Assembly: GCF_000740795.1 (NCBI RefSeq)
Contig: NZ_JGYG01000006.1
Coordinates: 250,501 to 314,500, forward strand
Source of the DNA: Haematobacter massiliensis
Lineage (GTDB): Bacteria; Pseudomonadota; Alphaproteobacteria; Rhodobacterales; Rhodobacteraceae
Direction: 5' to 3'
DNA: 64,000 nucleotides
Part shown: positions 17,682 through 26,184 of the stretch, one piece after another
Layout of the letters: each line of letters starts with the position of its first letter
How positions within the stretch are numbered: position 1 is the stretch's first letter
Notes under the pieces: generated by a model
What the model was told of the DNA's origin: nothing
What the model saw: only the letters and a program-made list of their open reading frames with translations
Database searches by the model: none
Position numbers and translations under genes: made by a program

Positions 17682-18725
17682 ATGACGGCGACGACAGATA
17701 TCCGGCTTTCCCGCCACCGCGCGGCAGAACGGCGACGCTCGGGGTTTCTCGCGTTGCTGGCGCTGGCGCTGGTCGGGGCCTTCGTGCTGGACCTCTGCAC
17801 CGGCCCCGCGGGGTTGAGCATCGGCGACCTCTGGCGCGCGCTCAGCGGAGATACCACGCTCTCGCCCGCGACAATGACCATCGTCTGGAAACTCCGTCTG
17901 CCCGTCGCCGTGCTGGCATTGCTGGTGGGCGCGGGGCTGGCGCTGGCGGGGGCGGAAATGCAGACGGTGCTGGACAATCCGCTCGCCAGTCCGTTCACGC
18001 TGGGCGTCTCTGCGGCGGCTGGCTTCGGCGCGGCGCTGGCGATCGTGTTCGGGCTGGCGCTGCCGGGACTGCCGCCAGACCTTGCCGTAGCGGGCAATGC
18101 CTTCGTCGCTGCCGCGCTTTCCATCGCGCTGCTGCAATTGCTCGTGCGCGGGCGGGAGGGGAACGCGGCGCTGCTGGTGCTGTTCGGCATCGCGCTGGTC
18201 TTCACCTTCAACGCCCTTCTGGCGCTGGTGCAGTTCGTGGCCCCGGCAGAGGCGCTGAAGCAATTCGCGCTCTGGGGCATGGGCGATCTGGCGCAGGCCG
18301 ATGGCCGCCGCGTGGCCCTGATGGCGGGAGCGCTGGCCCTTGCCGTGCCGTTCTCCCTCGCCGCGGCGTCCCGGCTGACGGTGTTGCGACTTGGCGCGGA
18401 GCGGGCGGCGAGCCTCGGTGTCGATCCCGGGCGACTGCGGTTCATGGCGCTCCTCCGTATCAGTCTTCTGGCGGCCGCGGCGGTGGCCACAGCAGGGACT
18501 ATCGGGTTCGTAGGCCTTGTCGCCCCCCATCTCGCACGTCTCACCGTGGGGGAAGACCACCGCCATTTCCTGCCGGCAAGCCTGTTGATCGGCGCCTTGC
18601 TCGTCTCTCTCGCCTCCGCCGCGGCCAAGACGCTGATCCCCGGTGTGCTGCTGCCGGTGGGGATCGTCACCTCGCTGATCGGGTTGCCGGTGTTCTTCGT
18701 GCTGATCGCCCGGGTGGCGCGATGA
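17682..18725 (+). CDS. FecCD-family iron-chelate ABC permease
   Basis: This 347-residue permease has about nine or ten membrane helices. Family blocks include MQTVLDNPLASPFTLGVSAAAGFGAALAI, WGMGDLAQ and GTIGFVGLVAPHLARL. It is the only permease gene in this operon, so it presumably forms a homodimer, as BtuC and FhuB-halves do in related importers. ATG 17682 was chosen over an earlier in-frame start inside the binding-protein gene because residues before it are not permease-like. The stop overlaps the ATPase ATG (ATGA). Confidence 0.92.
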   Translation: MTATTDIRLSRHRAAERRRSGFLALLALALVGAFVLDLCTGPAGLSIGDLWRALSGDTTLSPATMTIVWKLRLPVAVLALLVGAGLALAGAEMQTVLDNPLASPFTLGVSAAAGFGAALAIVFGLALPGLPPDLAVAGNAFVAAALSIALLQLLVRGREGNAALLVLFGIALVFTFNALLALVQFVAPAEALKQFALWGMGDLAQADGRRVALMAGALALAVPFSLAAASRLTVLRLGAERAASLGVDPGRLRFMALLRISLLAAAAVATAGTIGFVGLVAPHLARLTVGEDHRHFLPASLLIGALLVSLASAAAKTLIPGVLLPVGIVTSLIGLPVFFVLIARVAR

Positions 18726-19492
18726 GCTTTGCCGTCCGCCATCTGACATCGGGCTATCCCGGTCGCCCGGTGCTGCACGATCTGTCGCTCTCCGAGACGG
18801 CGGGCGGGGGCATCACGGCGCTGCTGGGGCCGAACGGGGCCGGGAAATCCACCGCGCTCCGGGCCATCGCCGGGCTGTTGCCCGCGAGGGGAGAGGTCCG
18901 GCTCGACGGCCTCGACCTGCTGACCCTTTCCCCGCGCGACAAGGCGCGGAAAGTGGCGTTCGTGCCGCAGATGCTGCCCTCCGGCGTGGGGTTGACGGTG
19001 CTGGAAGCGTCCATCGCCGCGATCCGCGCCGCGCGCCCGGGCCTGTCGCGCGAGCGGGCGGCGGAAGCGGCGCTCACCGCGCTCGACCGGCTGGGGGCGG
19101 GGGGACTGGCGCTCGACCGGCTGGACCGGCTCTCGGGCGGGCAGCGGCAGATCGCGGGCCTCGCCCCCGCATTGGCCGGAGACGCCCCGCTCCTGCTGCT
19201 GGACGAACCGACGAGCATGCTCGACATCGCGCATCAGCACCGCGTCATGCAGATACTGGCAGAGATCGCGCGGGAGGGGCGGCGGATTGTCGTCGTGCTG
19301 CATGACATCCCGCTCGCTGCCGCATGGGCGGAGCGCGTGGCGGTGCTGCAGGACGGACGACTGGCCGCCGAGGGTGCGACAGAGACCGTCCTGACCCCCG
19401 ACATCTTCGCCCGCGTCTGGGGGGTGGAGGCGGAACTGGACCGGGGTGCCCTGCGCATCCGCCGACTGATTGGAGAGCATGACCATGCCTGA
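18722..19492 (+). CDS. FecE-type iron-chelate ABC ATPase
   Basis: This 256-residue ATPase of the iron-chelate importer has Walker A GPNGAGKST near residue 39, a Q-loop at FVPQM, the signature LSGGQRQ and Walker B LLLLDEPTSMLDIAHQ. The switch histidine is in VLHDIPLAA. It overlaps the permease upstream and the siderophore-interacting protein downstream by eight bases, so the import and reduction functions are translationally coupled. Confidence 0.93.
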   Translation: MSFAVRHLTSGYPGRPVLHDLSLSETAGGGITALLGPNGAGKSTALRAIAGLLPARGEVRLDGLDLLTLSPRDKARKVAFVPQMLPSGVGLTVLEASIAAIRAARPGLSRERAAEAALTALDRLGAGGLALDRLDRLSGGQRQIAGLAPALAGDAPLLLLDEPTSMLDIAHQHRVMQILAEIAREGRRIVVVLHDIPLAAAWAERVAVLQDGRLAAEGATETVLTPDIFARVWGVEAELDRGALRIRRLIGEHDHA

Positions 19493-20510
19493 GATAACCA
19501 CCACCGCGCGCGTCACCACCCCGGAAGCCCCTGCCCTGGCCCGTCTGATCGCGGAGCATCTGGGCAGTCATGGCGCGCGGGTGGAGACGGGCGAAGGGGT
19601 CTGGCGCATAGACTTCGGCCTCCGCCGCGCGACCGTCACGGTGGCGGAGGATGTGCTCAAGATGGAGGCATGGGGCGCGGATGCCTCCCTCGCCCATGAG
19701 ATGCGGCTCGACCTCGGCGAACATCTGGCGGAGTTCGGCGGCCCGAAGGTGGACTGGGGTCTCCCGCCGACGACGGTTCCACCCAACTTCCGCCAGATGG
19801 AGATCGTGGCGGTTGAGGATATCACCCCCGCCATGCGCCGCCTGCGCCTCTCCGGCCCCGACCTGCTGCGCTTCGCCGACCCATCGGCACTGCACTGCAA
19901 ACTGCTGCTGCCGCCGGTGGACGAGGCCCCTGTCTGGCCCCATTTCGATGCCGAGGGGCGGTTCACCTTCGGCAACGGGATCGTGCGCAAATACACCATT
20001 CGCCGCATCGACCCGGTGGCCGGGTGGATGGAGATCGACTTCGTTCTGCATCACGACGCCGGTCCCGGTTCCGCCTTTGCCGCGAAGGCGCGGGTGGGCG
20101 AGCGGCTCGCGCTGGTCGGCCCCGGCGGGGGCGGCATCCCGCGGCAAGGTCACGTGCTGCTCGCCGGAGACGAGACCGCCCTGCCCGCCATCGCACGCGC
20201 GCTGGAGGAAGCCGCGCCTGACATGCAGGGCCACGCCTACATCGAAGTTGCCGATGCGGCGGAGCATCAGGACATCCGGCACCCGGATGGAGTGGCGCTT
20301 CACTGGGTTCTACGGGACGGCGCGCCGGGCGCGGCTCTGGTGGCGGCGCTGAAAGAGCTCTCCCTTCTGCCTGAAACCTATGTCTGGGCGGGGTTGGAAT
20401 TCACCGCCTTTCGCGCGCTCCGCAGCCATCTCCGCACCGCTCTGAACCACCCGCGCGAGGCACATCTTGTTACCGCTTACTGGCGAAAGGGCGCGGCTGG
20501 AGAGTCTTGA
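19485..20510 (+). CDS. DUF2218 / siderophore-interacting FAD reductase fusion
   Basis: This 341-residue protein joins an N-terminal DUF2218 domain (about residues 1-90) to a ViuB/YqjH-type siderophore-interacting protein with FAD-binding and NAD(P)H-binding lobes. It would release iron in the cytoplasm by reducing the imported ferric siderophore. The flavin segment is RKYTIRRIDPVAGWMEIDFVLH and the C-terminal hallmark is TYVWAGLEFTAFRALR followed by TAYWRKG. ATG 19485 has GGAGAG seven bases upstream; ATG 19479 lies too close to it. The position at the operon end supports the role. The DUF2218 fusion recurs in this family but its function is not established. Confidence 0.9.
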   Translation: MPEITTTARVTTPEAPALARLIAEHLGSHGARVETGEGVWRIDFGLRRATVTVAEDVLKMEAWGADASLAHEMRLDLGEHLAEFGGPKVDWGLPPTTVPPNFRQMEIVAVEDITPAMRRLRLSGPDLLRFADPSALHCKLLLPPVDEAPVWPHFDAEGRFTFGNGIVRKYTIRRIDPVAGWMEIDFVLHHDAGPGSAFAAKARVGERLALVGPGGGGIPRQGHVLLAGDETALPAIARALEEAAPDMQGHAYIEVADAAEHQDIRHPDGVALHWVLRDGAPGAALVAALKELSLLPETYVWAGLEFTAFRALRSHLRTALNHPREAHLVTAYWRKGAAGES

Positions 20511-21288
20511 TCCTCAGCAAGCAGGCTTTGGGCGGTATCCCTCTCCCGTTTTCGCTGCCGCTCGTCTTCCCCCTCCGGCGACAGCCAATAACGGTTCCGG
20601 CGCCCCGGGCCGATCCGTTGCCGGTTTTCGTCAGCAGCCTTTGACGGTACAGCCTACGGGTTTCCGGCTTCGAGGCGGTTGGCCAAGGCAGGCGTAGCAC
20701 CCGGCGTGGCGGAGGGGTTACCGCCGTGGGATGACGGCAGAGGTCGATCCTCCGACAGTCCCGACCTTCCAGACCGGCATGCACGCGGTGCCGCGCGGCG
20801 CATCTCCGGGCACGATGGCAAGCAGCCGAGGTCAGTCATTCTGTCGACCTTCTCTGCTGTTCGGGTTGAGCCGACCTTGGCGATGATGGCGTTCGGCCGG
20901 TCCATATCTGTAAGCGGACGTTCCCTCGGGAACGGGCAGGGACGGATATTCGGAAACCCCCTATCCGCCACCTTCGGGATGTCGGACACGTGTTCGCCAC
21001 TTCCAGTATGATGACGGTCAGCACCGCATATCGCCCGACCGGCCCGCGTTCGGAGCACCGCCCGGCCATGGGAGGCGGTTGTCGCAGATAGGCCTGTGGA
21101 GGGGCGATGCACCGCGCGATATTGGTGGCAGAAGGTCCGGTATTGCGGTCGCTTGCTCCGGGGCCAGACCGATAGACGGGTCTTGAGGCCAGGGACTCTT
21201 GACCTTAAGGGAGGGGCGGGATCGTATGAGCAGGCCATGGAGTTTGCGGCGCGGGTTCGTCCGGCGCGGATGCGAGGAAGGGCGCCGG
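20511..21288. other. 780-base intergenic region with a perfect palindrome
   Basis: No open frame here has both a ribosome site and recognisable protein character. The clearest structure is a 16-base perfect dyad at 20919-20934 (CGTTCCC, two bases, GGGAACG), which could be an operator or a hairpin. Promoter elements for the racemase-family gene should lie in the last 100 bases (a TTGACC occurs near 21199). No T-tailed terminator follows the siderophore operon. Confidence 0.45.
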
Positions 21289-21954
21289 ATGATCCTGCTT
21301 CTCAATCCCAACACGTCGACGGCAACCACCACCGCGATGGTGGAGATCGCGGGGGAAGCGGTGGCTTCGTTGGCACTGGAGGGGCGCACGGCCTCCTTCG
21401 GCCCGGCGATGCTCACCGAACCCGAGGTGCTGAAGCGGAGCGCCGAAGCTGTGATCGCCATGGCGGAAGAACCCGCGCACGGCTACATCGTCGCGGCCTT
21501 CGGGGATCCGGGACTGGAGGCGCTGCGCGCCCGCGTCACTGTGCCGGTGGTGGGGATCGGGGAGGCGAGCTTTCTGGAGGCCGCGGTCCATGGCCGTTTC
21601 GGTATCGCGACCACGACGCCGCTGCTCAAGGACGCGATCATCGCCCGCGTCGCGGCGAGCGGGCTGCCGGGCTTCACCGGCTGCCGTTTCACACCGGGCG
21701 ATCCCACTGTGCTGACGGCGGAGCCAGCGGCTCTTCTGGCGGCGCTGGCGGCGACGGTAAGGGCCTGCATCGACGACGGCGCGCAGGCTGTGATCATCGG
21801 CGGCGGTCCCCTCGCCCGCGCGGCAAGGGCGCTGGCCCCTGACCTTCCCGTGCCGATCATAGAACCCGTCCCCGCCGCCGCGCGCCTGATGGCCCGGCGG
21901 CTGGCCGAGACCCGCGCGGCGGACAGAGGGGTCGCTGGGCCGACGGGCGTCTGA
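21289..21954 (+). CDS. Asp/Glu/hydantoin racemase-family protein lacking the usual cysteines
   Basis: This protein of 221 residues belongs to the Asp/Glu/hydantoin racemase superfamily. The start ILLLNPNTSTATT and the block IVAAFGDPGLEALR are characteristic. Active members use two cysteines as acid and base, usually in a CFGDPGL-like block and a GCAGM/GCTGM block. Here these read AAFGDPGL and IIGGGPLAR, so both cysteines appear to be replaced (Ala and Gly). Racemisation by the two-thiol mechanism is therefore doubtful. ATG 21289 follows GAGGAAGG. It is a single gene convergent with the Dpp-type operon. Confidence 0.82.
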   Translation: MILLLNPNTSTATTTAMVEIAGEAVASLALEGRTASFGPAMLTEPEVLKRSAEAVIAMAEEPAHGYIVAAFGDPGLEALRARVTVPVVGIGEASFLEAAVHGRFGIATTTPLLKDAIIARVAASGLPGFTGCRFTPGDPTVLTAEPAALLAALAATVRACIDDGAQAVIIGGGPLARAARALAPDLPVPIIEPVPAAARLMARRLAETRAADRGVAGPTGV

Positions 21955-22039
21955 CCGGCGGGGCCTGCCAGGAGCAATGGGTCCAGCATCGGAAAATAGT
22001 GAAAGCTCTGCTGTCAGCGAGACACGCATCGTCGGGCTT

Positions 22040-22063
22040 TCCGACAGCTCTCCCGCTGTCGGA
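22040..22063. terminator. Hairpin between convergent genes
   Basis: TCCGACAGC at 22040-22048 pairs perfectly with GCTGTCGGA at 22055-22063 around a six-base loop. It sits in the 340-base gap between the racemase-family gene and the convergent Dpp-type operon. No T-run follows on either strand, so intrinsic termination is uncertain; it may act with Rho or only protect 3' ends. The rest of this gap shows nothing recognisable. Confidence 0.35.
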
Positions 22064-22294
22064 CTGCCCTCCCCCGGTGGGTGATCGGCATAGGTCTGTC
22101 GGCCTGGGCGTCCTCCCCACCCTTCCGAATATGAATCCAGTCCCCGCTGCCGTCCGGCGGGTGGCACAGCGGCCCGCCAAGGAACTGACCGGCTACCGGA
22201 GGGGCTAGCGACCGGGAGCGACGGATTCACACCCCGCGCCGGAGCGTTTTCGGAGGATGTCGGTCTGTGCTGCGGCAATGAGCCTCGGGGGTTC

Positions 22295-22346
22295 TCAGGG
22301 GGTCAAGACCCCCTGAGCGGGGGGTAGCGGGGGGCTGGCCCCCCGC
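22295..22346 (-). terminator. Two tandem GC-rich hairpins at the dppD-type 3' end
   Basis: A ten-base arm at 22295-22304 pairs perfectly with 22307-22316 around AA, and a nine-base arm at 22327-22335 pairs with 22338-22346 around TG. Both lie within the end of the ATPase reading frame and the first includes its stop codon. No U-tract follows, so they may block 3' exonucleases or terminate inefficiently rather than act as a classical terminator. Confidence 0.4.
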
Positions 22347-23305
22347 TCCTCCTCCAGAACACAGGCCACCCGCCGCCGTTCCCCCAGCACCACCATCGGC
22401 GGCAGCGCCGCCCGGCAGCGCGGCATCGTGTGCGGGCAGCGCTGCGCAAAGGAACAGGCGGCGGGTTTCGCCTCCAGCGCCGGCGGCACGCCCGGAATGG
22501 CGTCCAGCCGCTCGCCCTTCTTCACATCGTGCAGGTTCGCGGCCAGAAGCCCTCGCGTATAGGGATGGCGCGGGTCATTGATGACCTCATGCGTCGTCCC
22601 CTCCTCGATGATCTGGCCCGCATACATCACTGCGATCCGGTCGGAGATCTCCACCGCCACGCCGATGTCATGGGTGACGAAGATCACCCCCATGCCGAAT
22701 TCCCGCTGCAATTCCCGCAGGAGCAGCAGGATCTGGATCTGCACCGTGGCATCCAGCGCCGTGGTCGGCTCATCCGCCAGCAAAAGCCGCGGTCGGCAAG
22801 CGAGCGCCAGCGCGATCATCACCCGCTGCCGCATCCCGCCCGAAAGCTCATGCGGGAAGTTCTTCATCCGCCGCTCCGGCGAGGGGATCCGCACCCGTCG
22901 CAGCATGTCGAGCGCCACGTCCCGCGCCTCCTCCATGCGGAGGCCCTTCTTGCGCGCCACGGCCTCGGCGATCTGGTCACCGATGCGGTAGACCGGGTCC
23001 AGCGCCAGCGCGGGTTCCTGGAACACCATGGAGACTTCGCCGCCGCGATAGTCCTGCAAGGCCCGGCCCTTCAGCGCCATGACATCGGTGCCGTTCACCC
23101 GGATGCTGCCCGCGATCTCCGACCGTTTGGGCGGCAGGAGGCGCAGGAGCGTCTTCAGCGTCACCGATTTGCCGGAGCCGGATTCGCCCAACAGAACCAG
23201 CATCTCCCCCTGCTCCAGCCGGAGCGAGAGGTCGTTGATCGCATGGACGGTGCGCTCGCCGCGGAACCGGACGGTGAGGTTCTCGAATTCCAGCAGCGCG
23301 GTCAT
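22295..23305 (-). CDS. DppD/OppD-type peptide ABC ATPase
   Basis: This 336-residue ATPase belongs to an oligopeptide/dipeptide/nickel-family importer. Walker A is GESGSGKSV, the signature LSGGMRQRVMIALAL and Walker B LLLADEPTTALDATVQ; the C-terminal oligopeptide-transporter extension includes ACSFAQRCPHTMPRCR with its cysteine cluster. Its ATG overlaps the DppF-type stop (ATGA). The last 17 codons are unusual: they encode two perfect GC hairpins (22327-22346 and 22295-22316), the second including the stop codon. Confidence 0.93.
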   Translation of the reverse strand: MTALLEFENLTVRFRGERTVHAINDLSLRLEQGEMLVLLGESGSGKSVTLKTLLRLLPPKRSEIAGSIRVNGTDVMALKGRALQDYRGGEVSMVFQEPALALDPVYRIGDQIAEAVARKKGLRMEEARDVALDMLRRVRIPSPERRMKNFPHELSGGMRQRVMIALALACRPRLLLADEPTTALDATVQIQILLLLRELQREFGMGVIFVTHDIGVAVEISDRIAVMYAGQIIEEGTTHEVINDPRHPYTRGLLAANLHDVKKGERLDAIPGVPPALEAKPAACSFAQRCPHTMPRCRAALPPMVVLGERRRVACVLEEERGASPPLPPAQGVLTP

Positions 23306-24366
23306 TGCGGCGCCCCCTCCGGGCGGAAGCCGGTGCCCGCCTTGCTGTGGCCGGAGGCCGGGTCGTGGATATGGCAGGCGGCGCGATGCTCCGCGCTCGC
23401 CTCAAAGGGCAGGAGCGCCGGTTTCTTCGTCCCGCATACCCCCTCGGCATATCGGCAACGGGTGTGGAAGCGGCATCCCGCGGGCGGGTCGATCGGGTTC
23501 GGCGGATCGCCCGCCAAGGGGGGGGCCTTGGTCCGGTTGTCCGGGTCCATCGACGGCATGGCGGCAAAGAGGGAGGCGGTATAGGGATGCGCCTGCGCGG
23601 CATAGACCTCCTCCACCGGGCCCACCTCCACCACCTCGCCCAGATACATGACCAGCACCCGGTCCGAGATATAGCGGACCACGTTCAGGTCATGGCTGAT
23701 GAAGACGTAGGTCAGCCCCAGATCGCGGCGCAGGTCATTCAGCAGGTTCAGCACCTGCGCCTCCACCGATTTGTCGAGCGCCGAGACCGCCTCGTCCAGC
23801 ACCACCAGCCGGGGCGACATGGCCAGCGCCCGGGCGATGTTCACCCGCTGCCGCTGGCCGCCCGACATCTCATGCGGATAGCGGTCGGCGAAGCGCCCCG
23901 GTTCCAGCCCCACCCGGGCCATCATGTCCCGCGCCCGGCCGCGCGGATCGTCCAGCCCGTTGATCTTCGGCCCGAAGGCGATGCTCTCCTCCACCGTCAG
24001 GCGCGGGTTGAGCGAGGCGTAGCTGTCCTGGAACACCATCTGGATGCCGCGGCGGAGCTCGCGCAGCGCGATCCCGTCGCCGAGCTTCACCCCGTCGAAG
24101 ATGATCTCGCCCGCGTCGATGGGAATGAGCCCGATCAGCAGCCGCGCCGTGGTGGATTTCCCGCAGCCGGATTCGCCGACGATGCCCAGCGTCTCGCCCT
24201 TCCGCACCTCGAAGGAGACGCCATCCACCGCATGGACGGTCGCCACCTGCCGGCCAAGAATGCCGCCATGGATGGGGAAGTGCTTGCGTAGCTCCTTGCA
24301 GACCACCAGCGGCTGCGCGGGGCCGCCGGTATCGGGGAGCGTATCGGGAAGCTCAGTCCTTGACAT
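23302..24366 (-). CDS. DppF/OppF-type peptide ABC ATPase
   Basis: This second nucleotide-binding subunit of the importer has 354 residues. It carries Walker A GESGCGKSTT near residue 66, the Q-loop MVFQDSYASLNPRL, the signature MSGGQRQRVNIARAL and Walker B LVVLDEAVSALDKSVQ-like (here SVEAQ). The C-terminal peptide-transporter domain contains CRFHTRCRYAEGVC. It overlaps the DppC-type gene upstream by 14 bases and the DppD-type gene downstream by four, so it is part of a coupled leftward operon. Confidence 0.93.
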   Translation of the reverse strand: MSRTELPDTLPDTGGPAQPLVVCKELRKHFPIHGGILGRQVATVHAVDGVSFEVRKGETLGIVGESGCGKSTTARLLIGLIPIDAGEIIFDGVKLGDGIALRELRRGIQMVFQDSYASLNPRLTVEESIAFGPKINGLDDPRGRARDMMARVGLEPGRFADRYPHEMSGGQRQRVNIARALAMSPRLVVLDEAVSALDKSVEAQVLNLLNDLRRDLGLTYVFISHDLNVVRYISDRVLVMYLGEVVEVGPVEEVYAAQAHPYTASLFAAMPSMDPDNRTKAPPLAGDPPNPIDPPAGCRFHTRCRYAEGVCGTKKPALLPFEASAEHRAACHIHDPASGHSKAGTGFRPEGAPQ

Positions 24367-25228
24367 TCATCGCGCTCCTCAGGCCGTCGCTCAGCAGGTT
24401 GAGGCAGAGCGAGGTGATGAAGATCATCGCGCCCGGCAGGGCGGCGACCATGGGGTTGATGTAAATGGCCGTGCGCAGCGTGTTGAGCATGAGGCCCCAT
24501 TCCGGTTCGGGGGGCTTCACCCCCACGCCCAGAAACGACAGCCCGGCGGCGAGGATCATGCAGACCGAGGTGAGCGAGGAGGCATAGACAAAGATCGGCC
24601 CCAGCACATTGCCGATGACATGCACCCGCATGATGGTGAGCGCCCCGCCCCCCGTGGCCCGCGCGGCGTCGATATAGTCGGCGGAGCGCACGCCGGACGT
24701 GACGCTTTCGGCCACCCGCGCGATGGGCGGGATGAAGACGACGGTGAGCGAGACGAGGCTGTTCACCACCCCCGCCCCCAATGCGCCGGAAATGGCGATG
24801 GCGAGCAGCACGGAGGGGAAGGCAAAGAACACGTCCACCGTGCGCATGATGATCGTATTGGTCCGCCCGCCGACGAAGCCCGCCACCACCCCCAGCGTGG
24901 AGCCCACGAAGAAGGCCAGCACCACCGGCACCAGCCCGATCATCAGCGTGAGCCGCCCGCCGTAGATCAGCCGCGCCAGCATGTCGCGCCCCTGTTCGTC
25001 GGTGCCGAGGAGATGCCCCGGTGTACCGATGGGCTTCAGCCGCGCGATCATGGACGCCTTGTAGGGATCCTGGAGCGGCAGGAGCGGCGCAAAGATCGCC
25101 GACAGGATCAGGAGCGCGAGGATCACCGCGCAGACCATCGCCACAGGATCGCGGCGGACGCGGTGGAGGACACCGCCCCAATAGCCGCGGCGGCGCGGGG
25201 CGCGGGGGAGGGCTTCGGCAAGCGCCAT
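24353..25228 (-). CDS. DppC/OppC-type ABC permease
   Basis: This inner-membrane permease of 291 residues has about six helices. It shows the family features LLGTDEQGRDMLARLIYGGR and the ATPase-contact loop SADYIDAARATGGGALTIMRVHVIGNVL, plus GLSFLGVGVKPPEPEWG near the C-terminus. AGGAG lies at the right spacing before the ATG at 25228. It starts two bases from the end of the DppB-type gene and overlaps the DppF-type start. Confidence 0.93.
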   Translation of the reverse strand: MALAEALPRAPRRRGYWGGVLHRVRRDPVAMVCAVILALLILSAIFAPLLPLQDPYKASMIARLKPIGTPGHLLGTDEQGRDMLARLIYGGRLTLMIGLVPVVLAFFVGSTLGVVAGFVGGRTNTIIMRTVDVFFAFPSVLLAIAISGALGAGVVNSLVSLTVVFIPPIARVAESVTSGVRSADYIDAARATGGGALTIMRVHVIGNVLGPIFVYASSLTSVCMILAAGLSFLGVGVKPPEPEWGLMLNTLRTAIYINPMVAALPGAMIFITSLCLNLLSDGLRSAMNVKD

Positions 25229-25230
25229 GG

Positions 25231-26184
25231 TCAGCTCCTCTTGATGCGGGGGTCGATGGCGGCTTGCAGCACATCGACGATGAGGTTCGCCATGACGAAG
25301 AACATCGCGAGCACCAGGATCGTGCCCTGCAGCAGCGGCAGGTCGCGCTGGAAGATCGCGTTGGAGAGCAGCATCCCGGAGCCCGGCCAGTTGAACACCG
25401 TCTCGATCAGGATCGAGCCGCCGAGCAGCGAGCCGAGTTGCAGCCCCATGACGGAGAGCGCGGTTGCGGCGGCATTGCGGATGACATGCACCAGCACGTC
25501 GCGGTTGGAGAGTCCCTTGGCATAGAGCGCCTGCACGAAATCCATGTGGAAGATGTCACCCACCAGCGCGCGGACCGTGCGCGCGACGATGCCTATCGGC
25601 ACAACCGAAAGCGTGATCGCCGGAAGGATCAGATGTCGCACGTGCAGCCAGTCCCAGGCCCAGCCGTCTGCGCCGGCGGGCCCTGCCCCCATCGCCGGAA
25701 GCCAGCCGAGTTGTACGGAGAAGATGATGACGAGCACCATTCCCAGCCAGTAGTTGGGAAGGCTGACCCCCGCGATGGCGATGGCAGTCACCACCCGGTC
25801 GATCCAGCTATCGCGGAAGTAGCCGGCGATGAAACCGAGCAGGAGGCCGATGGGAAACGCGATCAGCGAGGCAGTGATCGCGAGGAGAAGGGAGTTCTGA
25901 ACCGCCCTCCAGACCTCTTCCGCCACAGGCCGTCCGGTGGCGAGGGATCGGCCGAGATCTCCGTGCATGACATGCCAGACCCACATCAGGAACTGGACGG
26001 GGAGCGGGCGGTCTAGCCCATAGGCGGCGCGCATGGCGGCCTGCTCCTCCGCCGTGGCATCGACGGCCATGATGGCGGTGAGCGGATCCCCGGGCGCAAT
26101 ATAGACCAGCAGGAAACAGATGAGGCTGACCCCGAAGGCGACGGGCAGGACGAGGAACAGGCGGCGGATGAGATAGGCGAACAT
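25231..26184 (-). CDS. DppB/OppB-type ABC permease
   Basis: This 317-residue permease starts MFAYLIRRLFLVLPVAFGVSL, the classic OppB N-terminus, and contains RPLPVQFLMWV and the loop VRALVGDIFHMDFVQALYAKGLSNRDVL. The ATG at 26184 was chosen on this homology; the frame stays open for 120 more codons upstream but that stretch has no family similarity. It is separated from the upstream binding-protein gene by an unusual 727-base gap, although both run leftwards and clearly belong to one system. Confidence 0.93.
   Translation of the reverse strand: MFAYLIRRLFLVLPVAFGVSLICFLLVYIAPGDPLTAIMAVDATAEEQAAMRAAYGLDRPLPVQFLMWVWHVMHGDLGRSLATGRPVAEEVWRAVQNSLLLAITASLIAFPIGLLLGFIAGYFRDSWIDRVVTAIAIAGVSLPNYWLGMVLVIIFSVQLGWLPAMGAGPAGADGWAWDWLHVRHLILPAITLSVVPIGIVARTVRALVGDIFHMDFVQALYAKGLSNRDVLVHVIRNAAATALSVMGLQLGSLLGGSILIETVFNWPGSGMLLSNAIFQRDLPLLQGTILVLAMFFVMANLIVDVLQAAIDPRIKRS

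Noticed and set aside
17591-19519. A 642-codon minus-strand frame opposite the iron permease and ATPase genes
   Set aside because: The plus strand encodes FecCD- and FecE-type proteins with all motifs. The minus frame is low-complexity and has no ribosome site.
20654-21238. A 194-codon minus-strand frame in the gap before the racemase-family gene
   Set aside because: No ribosome site, no recognisable motifs, and composition typical of shadow frames. A real gene cannot be excluded but is unsupported.
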